In this document: positions 7,291 through 13,516 of the stretch, piece by piece | Layout: every line of letters begins with the position of its first letter | How positions within the stretch are numbered: the stretch's first letter is position 1 | Assembly: GCA_020853995.1 (NCBI GenBank) | Contig: JADYXV010000214.1 | Span: forward strand, 1-13,516 | Direction of reading: 5' to 3' | DNA: 13,516 nucleotides | Origin: Novosphingobium sp. | GTDB taxonomy: Bacteria; Pseudomonadota; Alphaproteobacteria; Sphingomonadales; Sphingomonadaceae | Made by a program: the position numbers and the translations under genes | Notes under the pieces: generated by a model | The model's database searches: none | What the model saw: the letters and a program-made list of their open reading frames with translations, nothing else | Told to the model about the DNA's origin: nothing

Positions 7291-8342
7291 GCAAGGCCCT
7301 GTGCAATGAACGGCCCGATGCGATTGGCGATGAACAGTGGCAGCTTTTGCCAAGCTGCAATTTTTGCCTTGTAGCGCGGGCTGAGCGGATTGACGTCGCG
7401 CGGTGGAGCGCCGTCTGCTGTCCAGTTGGCGTATGACAGCGGCTGCGGTTCAAATCCCCAATTGCGCTTGAAGTGATAAGCACCGGTGTTGCATTTTGAG
7501 CGGCCAAAATCTAACCGGTCACAGCCACGAGCGCGGGCATGGTTCATCAATGCATAATACATCACATCATTGGCGCGCATGGTGCGGGCAGCAAACACGC
7601 CGCCGCCCCAATAGGGCATCACTGCGCCGCGATGATAAAGGCTGAGCACCGAGGCAAGCGGTTTGTCTTCATGCAGGACCGTAAGGATATCTGCATCCTC
7701 GCCAAACCCGTTCAAGACCGCATCAAACAGCGCCTTGGGATAGACCGGCGTACCGAGATTGCGCACGGATTCTGCATAGACGGCGTAATGGATCGCGCGC
7801 GCATTATCATCGCTACCAATGCGAATTTGCATGCCATAGCCCAGACCGCGACGCACTTCTGCGCGCTGCTTGCGCGGTATGGCCAGCAGCTGCGCGTCAT
7901 CATCGGCTGCAAGCGAATTGACAAAGCCTGCGTGGCTATCCTGCTTGATGTGCCAATCTGCACCTGTTGGCAGCGGACCGCCGCGCAGTTCCAGACTGGG
8001 GCACTGAAGTCGCACCGCCAGTTCCTGTGCCGCTGCAAACAGAGCCGGATCACCATCCCCAACCACACCGCCACCCACAGCAAATCCGGTCGAGACGAGC
8101 GCGCGTCCGAACAAGGGGCTGTGCGCTTCATGCAGAGGCAGAACGCTGCGGATCCGCGCGTCCTGTTCCGACAAAAGGATGTGCGTGCGGTGGCCGGTTG
8201 CGCGCTCTACTGCATCAAGCCATTCATAACGGTGGAACGCGGTTGTGTCGGGATGGTTGGCCAAAAAGCGCGCAATAGCAGGGCGATCACCCGGATCGGC
8301 GAGGCGCACAGCGACGCGCGAAGGAACGAACGGGGCGTTCAT
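7287..8342 (-). CDS. XrtA-associated FemAB-family (GNAT-like) protein
   Basis: A 351-aa soluble protein with a duplicated acyltransferase-like layout and no signal peptide. The region IPRKQRAEVRRGLGYG (155-170) and the segment LDFGRSKCNTGAYHFKRNWG (277-296) match the FemAB/Acetyltransf_6 pattern seen in exosortase loci. FemAB relatives transfer amino acids from aminoacyl-tRNA or acyl groups to an amine. Given the deacetylase immediately upstream, it could acylate a freed amino sugar of the EPS; that is inference. Its ATG overlaps the deacetylase stop as ATGA and has AGGA about 11 nt upstream; its own stop overlaps the glycosyltransferase start as GTGA. Translation is therefore likely coupled through three genes. 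Confidence 0.87.
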   Translation of the reverse strand: MNAPFVPSRVAVRLADPGDRPAIARFLANHPDTTAFHRYEWLDAVERATGHRTHILLSEQDARIRSVLPLHEAHSPLFGRALVSTGFAVGGGVVGDGDPALFAAAQELAVRLQCPSLELRGGPLPTGADWHIKQDSHAGFVNSLAADDDAQLLAIPRKQRAEVRRGLGYGMQIRIGSDDNARAIHYAVYAESVRNLGTPVYPKALFDAVLNGFGEDADILTVLHEDKPLASVLSLYHRGAVMPYWGGGVFAARTMRANDVMYYALMNHARARGCDRLDFGRSKCNTGAYHFKRNWGFEPQPLSYANWTADGAPPRDVNPLSPRYKAKIAAWQKLPLFIANRIGPFIAQGLA

Positions 8343-9220
8343 GCAGCCAGCTTTCCTGGCGTACGGGCGGCCTCGATGGCAGCGACTTCGTCCATACGGC
8401 CCCAGTGAAACTCATGCACGAGCCGGGACAACTTTGCCGCCATCACATCAAGGTTGGTGTAATGGCGCAGCCGTGATTTGAGCGGAGCACTGGCGGGGCG
8501 TGGCTGGTCAGGATCAATTTCCCACGGGTGGAAATAGAAGACGGCAGGGCGATTATCACGCAAGTTGACCTGGCGGATTGCCCAGCGGGAAACCGGATAG
8601 GGCAAAAGCCGGAAAAATCCGCCACCGCCTGCAGCCATCCGTCTGCCTGCAACTTCAGCAGTCGTTACCGGAATTTCGATAAAGTCAGCGCCATCAACGG
8701 GGCGAAATGCAAAACGCGGAGCATCACGCCAGCCGTAGTGATCATGAACAATCGGTGCGACCGAAGATGAATAGACATAACCTTGTTCGGCCAGAACTTC
8801 GTGAGCCCAAGGCGTGCGCGCATCAATCGAAAAGCTCGGCGCGCGATAGCCTGTAACCTTCTGCCCGGTCGTGTCTTCCAGCACTTTGCGCGCGCGTTCG
8901 ATATCGGCGGCAAAAGCATCGCGACCCAGTGTGAATACGCGCGCATGGTCCCAGCCGTGACTGGCGATTTCATGGCCTGCGTCGGCAATCCGGCGCATCA
9001 TCGCAGGGTAACGCTGTGCCACCCAGCCGAGCGTGAAGAAGGTGCCTTTAACATTGGCAACGTCAAACAAGTCGAGAATTTCGGCACAATTGCGCTCAAC
9101 CCGGCAGGCCAGACCGTCCCAGTCCTTGCGATCGATCACGGTTTCAAATGCGCCGACCTGAAACCAGTCCTCGACATCGACTGACAAGCCGTTGAGCACA
9201 GGCCCAGACCGCGCATTCAT
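8339..9220 (-). CDS. XrtA-associated polysaccharide deacetylase (DUF3473 type)
   Basis: A 293-aa NodB-fold (carbohydrate esterase 4) enzyme without a signal peptide. Motif 1 is SVDVEDWF (13-20), supplying the aspartates. Motif 2 is HGWDH (88-92), the metal-binding histidine pair. Motif 3 is GYRAPSFS (124-131). FYFHPWEID (228-236) provides the late catalytic histidine. The C-terminal tail matches the DUF3473-type extension found with exosortase clusters. It should remove N- or O-acetyl groups from EPS or its precursor. A GTG at 9223 directly precedes the ATG at 9220; I prefer the ATG because AAGGGGA then lies 8 nt upstream. It follows the ATPase by 25 bp and overlaps the FemAB-like gene by 4 bp. 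The absence of a leader suggests it acts in the cytoplasm, unlike many deacetylases. Confidence 0.92.
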   Translation of the reverse strand: MNARSGPVLNGLSVDVEDWFQVGAFETVIDRKDWDGLACRVERNCAEILDLFDVANVKGTFFTLGWVAQRYPAMMRRIADAGHEIASHGWDHARVFTLGRDAFAADIERARKVLEDTTGQKVTGYRAPSFSIDARTPWAHEVLAEQGYVYSSSVAPIVHDHYGWRDAPRFAFRPVDGADFIEIPVTTAEVAGRRMAAGGGGFFRLLPYPVSRWAIRQVNLRDNRPAVFYFHPWEIDPDQPRPASAPLKSRLRHYTNLDVMAAKLSRLVHEFHWGRMDEVAAIEAARTPGKLAA

Positions 9221-9245
9221 CACAATAGTCCCCTTTCGCGCAGCC

Positions 9246-10538
9246 TTATGCGGCAGCGCGCTGATAGTCTTCGGTTTCGATCCATTCGATCAGCATGGTA
9301 AGCGTATGGCGGATCGCCATTTCCTGCTCTGCTGTGCGCGCTTCAAGGGCCATGATCCGGCTGTTGGCTTCGACAAGCGCGGCAATAACTTCTTCATCGC
9401 CGTCTCGCGCTTCAAGTGCCGCAATGCGGCGGCTGGCTTCTTCCAGCCGCGCAAGGATTTCAGGATCGGCAACCGGCTCCACCACCGGGCCAGGACGCAT
9501 GTCGGCCAGTTCGATAATCGCCTGCTGAAGTTCGGCTATCTGTTCGTCACGCTCGGCCAATGCTGCGCGCCAAGCCGAATCATCAAATGTCGGTGCTGTA
9601 AATGATGGTGCTGCAACCGGCTGGGCTGCTAAAGGTTGGGCAACAACTGGCTGGGCCGATGGCAGTTCGACGACTGGCGCTTCGCTTGCCGGCACAGGAC
9701 TGACGGCTGGTTTTGCATTCAGCCCGCCATCTCCGGCAAGATCGGCAATGACGGCTTGAAGCAATGCTGCATCAATGCTTTGGCGCTGTTCGATTGCTGC
9801 CATCAAAAGCACGCGATTGACGATCTGGTTGATCCGGCGCGGTACGCCGCCAGTGGCTTTGGCAAGATCGGCATAGACACGCGCGTCGAAAGCAGGATTG
9901 CCCTGCCAGCCTACGCACGCAAGACGATGTTCGATGTAGGCACCAATTTCCGATGGCTCCATCGCATCGAGGTGGTGCGATGCAATCACCCGCTGGCGTA
10001 GCTGTTCAAGTTCTGGCGAAGTCTGCAAAAGAGTGCGAAATTCAGGCTGCCCCAGCAGCAGGATTTGCAGCAAAGGATGTGCGCCCAACTGGAAGTTCGA
10101 CAGCATCCGCAGCTCTTCCAGCGCTTCTACTGACAGGTTCTGCGATTCATCCACCACCAGCAGACAGCGACGGCCTTCACGGGCTTCGTGATGCAGGAAG
10201 GCTTCAATCTGCGCGAGCGCGGTTGCCTTGTCATGGCCCGCCACCTCAAGCCCGAACGCGCGCGCCGATACGTGTATCAGTTCTTCGCCATCCAATGCCG
10301 ACGTGACGATCTGCGCTGCGGTCAAGCGCTGACGATCTACCGTCGCCATCAGATGCGCCGCCAGCGTAGACTTGCCTGCACCGACTTCGCCGGTGATGAC
10401 GATGAAGCCCTCACCCTGGGCCAGGCCATAACCCAGGTAGGACAACGCCTTGCGATGCGTTCCACTTTCAAAATAGAAGCGTGGATCGGGTGTCAACTGG
10501 AACGGGCGGCCCGTCAGGCCATAGAATTCATCATACAT
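9246..10538 (-). CDS. XrtA-associated AAA ATPase with coiled-coil tail
   Basis: A 430-aa ATPase of the ExeA/TIGR03015 type. It begins MYDEFYGLTGRPFQLTPDPR, typical of the family, then has Walker A GEVGAGKST (50-58), Walker B LLVVDE (126-131) and the GGVPRRINQ motif (230-238) near the end of the AAA module. Family members accompany EPS and type II secretion-like machines, but their task in XrtA loci is not defined. After about residue 272 comes a Pro/Ala/Val-rich linker (about 275-317), then a predicted coiled coil (about 322-410) containing two 23-residue repeats. No signal peptide or membrane helix is visible; it is probably cytoplasmic. The ATG follows the beta-barrel stop by 18 bp, with GGAG upstream. 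The tail makes it much longer than the AAA core. Confidence 0.9.
   Translation of the reverse strand: MYDEFYGLTGRPFQLTPDPRFYFESGTHRKALSYLGYGLAQGEGFIVITGEVGAGKSTLAAHLMATVDRQRLTAAQIVTSALDGEELIHVSARAFGLEVAGHDKATALAQIEAFLHHEAREGRRCLLVVDESQNLSVEALEELRMLSNFQLGAHPLLQILLLGQPEFRTLLQTSPELEQLRQRVIASHHLDAMEPSEIGAYIEHRLACVGWQGNPAFDARVYADLAKATGGVPRRINQIVNRVLLMAAIEQRQSIDAALLQAVIADLAGDGGLNAKPAVSPVPASEAPVVELPSAQPVVAQPLAAQPVAAPSFTAPTFDDSAWRAALAERDEQIAELQQAIIELADMRPGPVVEPVADPEILARLEEASRRIAALEARDGDEEVIAALVEANSRIMALEARTAEQEMAIRHTLTMLIEWIETEDYQRAAA
9321..9458 (-). repeat. Tandem 23-residue coiled-coil repeat in the ATPase tail
   Basis: Residues 361-383 and 384-406 align end to end with 12 of 23 identities, sharing the pattern A-x-L-x-E-A-x-x-R-I-x-A-L-E-A-R. 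The heptad-like spacing of Leu, Ile and Ala suggests a coiled coil that arose by duplication of a short segment. Confidence 0.6.
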
Positions 10539-10556
10539 CGAGGCCGTCTCCGGACA

Positions 10557-12275
10557 TCAGAAGGAATAGCGCAGGCCGACAAGGCCAGATGCGATTGTAT
10601 CGTCTTCAACCACTTTACGGTTAACAGACACTAAACCGACCGCAGCAGTTGCAACCAGACGGTCCGTCAAATTGCGGAAGTAGGAGGCATTTGCACCGAC
10701 AGTGGTGATATCTTGCAAGTCTGACACGCCGTTTTGGAACAATGCCGCATAAGTCGAGATTGCAAAGCTGGACCGGCGATCGATCGGACCATTGATCCCG
10801 GCATCGACAAAGTAGCTTTCATCCAGCGTGCCGTTGGCTGCGCCCAGCACCGAATCCTGGCGGGCGATAAAGCTGCGACGGATGTAGCCGCCACCGATTC
10901 CTGCCGTCATCCGGCCAATTCTGCGCGAATAAGTGGCGTTTACGCCGCGCGCACGAAACACTGATGCCGATACGGACGACAGCGCATTGTTGATGCAACC
11001 GCCACCTTGCGCCCCGTTTGCACAACCGCTGATCTGACCGTTGAACGGATCGCGGTTCACCTCGAAATCGGTTGGCAAATCACGCAAAGCGCGGTTCACT
11101 TGCCCGCCGAAGCCCGAGATATTGTCGAACACGGCAATCGTCAGAGCGCTGCGATCATTGGGCGTGTAGGAAAAGCTGCCGTAATAAGTCGTGCTGTCAT
11201 AGCGCCGGCCAATGAACGCAGACAGCGCAGTGCGACGGCTGGGCCGCCACATAACGCCTGCGTCCCACGTCAAACCATCGGTTTCATAAGCGATCTGGCG
11301 GTCACGGCTGGTATCGGTGACAAAGCGGCCATCGGAACCGATCAAGCCATTGCCATTGGCATCACGCAAGGCATCGCGCGAAGAAACCGAAACGTCTTCG
11401 TATCCGATTGCACCGATGACCGCGACCGTCGAACTGACAGGATAGTTCGCCTGAATGCTCGCGCGCATGTCGCGAACGCGCTGGTCGAGGTTCGAGATGT
11501 CTTCCTGAAAGAACGAGCCTGTCGCCGTGAGGCCTATGGGCAGAACAGTGCCCGCAGCGATACCTGCCGAGACTTGCGCCGATTGGGCAACGGAATCATC
11601 GAATACCTGGGTCAGGCTGTTTGCAGGCGGATTTTGCGGCGAAGAGCTTTGTTCGATGCGGGTGTAGCCCAGCATGTACGAACCGGACAACGCGACATCA
11701 CCCACGTTCGTGGACACCGCAGGGCCTGCGTACAGCGAATAGACCTGATTGGAGGCATCGCCGTTGGCAACCGGATTGAGCGATGAAGCACCGTTGCCTT
11801 CAAACCGCGTACGCACGGCCAGGGCACCTGCCTCAATCGCCAATTTGCGCGGCACCAGATCGTGCTTGACGCGCGCAAGGCCTGAAACAGTATCACCATT
11901 GATGCCACGGTTGTTTTTGCCCTGGGCAATACGCCGCTCATAACGCACGGAAACCGCGCCCTGGGTCCGGCGGCCATTGAGCGCCATATCTACGCCTGCG
12001 GCTATGGTGCTGTAGGTGAGCACGTCATCGCCGGGCGAAAGTTCGAACAACACGTTCTGTGTTGCTTCGATATAGGGCTGGATGGTTGTGCGGGCGCCAC
12101 CACCTGCACTGCGTGACGATAGACCGCCCCGCTTCTTCGTGCTGCCTGACGCGGAACTTTCCCCGTCAACCGGCTCGTAAGACATCGACTGGGCCAGCAA
12201 AGGTTGCGCGCACAGGGCAGCTATCGCGGCACCGGCGACAAGCGCGTGACGCGCAAGGATCAACGGACGGTTCAT
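10557..12275 (-). CDS. XrtA-associated outer-membrane beta-barrel protein
   Basis: A 572-aa secreted protein. Residues 1-28 form a signal peptide with a hydrophobic core and predicted cleavage after LLA (26-28). A Ser/Gly/Lys-rich stretch (about 39-62) follows. The remainder alternates short polar/hydrophobic strands and ends GLVGLRYSF, with the C-terminal Phe typical of barrels inserted by BAM. It resembles the BBP2-type or TIGR03016-type outer-membrane proteins found in PEP-CTERM/EPS loci, thought to help EPS cross or attach to the outer membrane; no enzymatic motif is visible. Loops hold a DANGNG-containing segment (305-316) and two close cysteines (418, 427). Its ATG overlaps the kinase stop (ATGA); AAGGA abuts the ATG, so translation probably depends on coupling with the kinase gene. 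Confidence 0.85.
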   Translation of the reverse strand: MNRPLILARHALVAGAAIAALCAQPLLAQSMSYEPVDGESSASGSTKKRGGLSSRSAGGGARTTIQPYIEATQNVLFELSPGDDVLTYSTIAAGVDMALNGRRTQGAVSVRYERRIAQGKNNRGINGDTVSGLARVKHDLVPRKLAIEAGALAVRTRFEGNGASSLNPVANGDASNQVYSLYAGPAVSTNVGDVALSGSYMLGYTRIEQSSSPQNPPANSLTQVFDDSVAQSAQVSAGIAAGTVLPIGLTATGSFFQEDISNLDQRVRDMRASIQANYPVSSTVAVIGAIGYEDVSVSSRDALRDANGNGLIGSDGRFVTDTSRDRQIAYETDGLTWDAGVMWRPSRRTALSAFIGRRYDSTTYYGSFSYTPNDRSALTIAVFDNISGFGGQVNRALRDLPTDFEVNRDPFNGQISGCANGAQGGGCINNALSSVSASVFRARGVNATYSRRIGRMTAGIGGGYIRRSFIARQDSVLGAANGTLDESYFVDAGINGPIDRRSSFAISTYAALFQNGVSDLQDITTVGANASYFRNLTDRLVATAAVGLVSVNRKVVEDDTIASGLVGLRYSF

Positions 12276-13240
12276 TCCTTGTATCCGTAATAAGTGCCGA
12301 AGCGGCGGCCCGTGGTGGAAAACCGGGTACCATTCAGCAGGAGCTTGATGTCATCGCAGGCGGAAAGCAGTTGCACCGCGTCCCGCAACGCAGCCTCACC
12401 CGTCATATCTGCCCGCACGATCATGACGGTCTGGCCGACATGGTTGGCGAGCACGGATGCAGGAGATGCGGCAAGTGCAGGAGGCGAATCGAAAATAACG
12501 ATGCGGTTGGGTGCGTGCGCGGTCAGCCGGGCAAGCACTTCACCGGTGCGTGATGAGGCGAGATATTCGGTGTCCGAGCCGGTCGCATTGCCGGCCGGCA
12601 AAATATAGAGGCCTGCAATGTCAGTGCCGATAATGCAATCTTCGACCGCCATTGCGGGATCGGCCAGAGCGTCCATCAAACCGGGACCGCCGGGCAGGCC
12701 GAGCGTCGAAAGCACCGACGGTTTGGCAAAATCTGCATCTACCAGAAGGACTTCGTTGTCCTTTTCCGCTGCAATCGACAGCGCAAGATTGACCGCGCAG
12801 AACGTTTTGCCTTCACCTGGATGGGGTGAACAAACAAGGATGCGTTCGCCATAGGAAGCGCCCCGCCCGTTGCGAGACTCAGCCGCAGTGCGCAGCAACT
12901 GGCGCTTCACGATCCGAAATTCTTCAAGCAAGCCGGTGACCGCGCTTTCGGGTTCGATCAGGCATTGTTCGCGCAAATGGGCACGGTCGATTGCGTGATA
13001 GACGCCGTGGAACGGCATCGCATCGGCCAAGACCGGACCGGGTTCCACAGGGCTTGCAAAAACTGGCCGGGCAGCGCCCTGGATAGGCGCTGGCTGGATC
13101 GGCGCAACCTTTGCCGCTGGCGCGGGCGGCAAATCGGGCGCAGGCGAACGCGTCAGGGCGCGGAAATCAAAGCTGCCTGATGCCCGCTCGATTAACGATG
13201 GGCCAGAAGGCGGCAGCGGGATCTTGGTCTGGTCGGTCAT
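12272..13240 (-). CDS. XrtA-associated tyrosine autokinase (BY-kinase, CpsD/CapB type)
   Basis: A 322-aa cytoplasmic bacterial tyrosine kinase of the split type, working with the Wzz protein encoded just upstream. Walker A is SPHPGEGKT (138-146), Walker A' is LLVDADFAKP (165-174), and Walker B is VIFDSPP (248-254). The C-terminus carries the autophosphorylated tyrosine cluster Y317, Y318, Y320. In this family, cycles of phosphorylation and dephosphorylation control EPS chain length and export. The first 70 residues include a Pro/Ala-rich, probably disordered stretch (about 32-70) before the EEFRIVKRQL segment (106-115) typical of the kinase core. Its ATG lies 13 bp after the Wzz stop with GGGAG upstream. 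Confidence 0.92.
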   Translation of the reverse strand: MTDQTKIPLPPSGPSLIERASGSFDFRALTRSPAPDLPPAPAAKVAPIQPAPIQGAARPVFASPVEPGPVLADAMPFHGVYHAIDRAHLREQCLIEPESAVTGLLEEFRIVKRQLLRTAAESRNGRGASYGERILVCSPHPGEGKTFCAVNLALSIAAEKDNEVLLVDADFAKPSVLSTLGLPGGPGLMDALADPAMAVEDCIIGTDIAGLYILPAGNATGSDTEYLASSRTGEVLARLTAHAPNRIVIFDSPPALAASPASVLANHVGQTVMIVRADMTGEAALRDAVQLLSACDDIKLLLNGTRFSTTGRRFGTYYGYKE

Positions 13241-13253
13241 CGGCCGTTCTCCC

Positions 13254-13516
13254 TCATGCCACCATGCCGCGCTTCAGCATCTCGATGCCGAGCAAGACAA
13301 AAAGGACCACGAACAATCCGGCAAAGCCCCCGGCGAACCATTTCAGACGTCGCGCGCGTTGCAGGCGGGTATTGCGTGTGATCGCTTCGGATATTGATCC
13401 GATCACCGTCAAACCCGTTGCCCGTTCAAGCTGGCCAGTGGTGGAATAGGCAGACTTCAACTGGCCCAATGCAAAGGCCCCGGCACAACCCGCGCCAATT
13501 CCCGCAACCAGCACCA
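13254..13516 (-). CDS. Wzz-type chain-length determinant, C-terminal part
   Basis: The last 86 or so codons of a gene that continues past the right edge; its start is not visible. The segment TTGQLERATGLTVIGSISEA (about 25-44 of the visible part) is the conserved region before the final helix in Wzz/GumC-like chain-length proteins. It is followed by a basic stretch (RARRLKW) and one transmembrane helix (about 60-78). Only about six residues (KRGMVA) follow the helix. The protein would sit in the inner membrane with most of its mass in the periplasm and would activate the separate kinase encoded next. Identity rests on the C-terminus and on the neighbour. Confidence 0.82.
   Translation of the reverse strand, partial: VLVAGIGAGCAGAFALGQLKSAYSTTGQLERATGLTVIGSISEAITRNTRLQRARRLKWFAGGFAGLFVVLFVLLGIEMLKRGMVA

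Noticed and set aside
7539..8408. A 289-codon open frame on the plus strand across the FemAB-like gene
   Set aside because: It is antisense to a gene with family motifs and tight operon overlaps. Its product is Cys/His/Arg-rich without a domain and it has no neighbours on its strand.
11007..11786. A 259-codon open frame on the plus strand across the beta-barrel gene
   Set aside because: This is a shadow of the barrel gene; the Arg/Ala/Ile-rich product has no recognisable fold.
1..13516. tRNA, rRNA, CRISPR array, insertion sequence, integrase or attachment site
   Set aside because: Read on both strands, nothing resembling cloverleaf genes, spaced direct repeats, transposase motifs or flanking duplications was found.

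Overview
The window carries most of an XrtA (exosortase A)-associated exopolysaccharide (EPS) cluster. All nine evident genes lie on the minus strand. The gene set (split Wzz and BY-kinase, XrtA-type ATPase, DUF3473-type deacetylase, FemAB-like protein, XrtA-type glycosyltransferase, exosortase fused to EpsI, AsnB-like amidotransferase), the GC-rich alanine- and arginine-rich coding style, and a CHASE2-EAL protein beside it suggest an alphaproteobacterium. Sphingomonadales (Novosphingobium- or Erythrobacter-like) is most likely. This is an inference from family knowledge; no rRNA or other marker gene is present.

Layout in transcription order (right to left). The C-terminus of a Wzz-type chain-length protein (13254 to the right edge) is followed by a tyrosine autokinase (12272-13240), a secreted outer-membrane beta-barrel protein (10557-12275), an AAA ATPase with a long coiled-coil tail (9246-10538), a polysaccharide deacetylase (8339-9220), a FemAB/GNAT-type protein (7287-8342), a family-4-like glycosyltransferase (6061-7290), an exosortase A-EpsI fusion (4506-6074) and an asparagine-synthetase-like amidotransferase (2606-4495). 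Spacing is very tight: three 4-bp stop/start overlaps, one 14-bp overlap and gaps of 10 to 25 bp. No internal terminator is visible, so this looks like one translationally coupled operon whose promoter lies beyond the right edge. After a 75-bp gap comes a CHASE2-degenerate GGDEF-EAL protein (239-2530), probably an active c-di-GMP phosphodiesterase.

How the genes fit together: the glycosyltransferase builds a sugar intermediate. The deacetylase, FemAB-like protein and amidotransferase modify the polymer or its precursors. Wzz and the kinase set chain length. The beta-barrel and the ATPase probably serve export or assembly. Exosortase A processes PEP-CTERM proteins that are encoded elsewhere. 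The EAL protein may tune EPS output through c-di-GMP. Wza, Wzx, Wzy and any PEP-CTERM substrate are not in this window.

The leftmost 238 bases hold no large gene but are not empty. They contain a strong hairpin terminator with T-tracts on both strands (55-91). A 16-codon, tryptophan-rich ORF with a GGAGG ribosome binding site (127-177, minus) lies just upstream of it. A cluster of TTAA/TTAACCAT motifs resembling CtrA sites lies at 207-242. Together these could be the leader and attenuator of a gene lying off the left edge. This is the least ordinary signal in the window and is only an inference.
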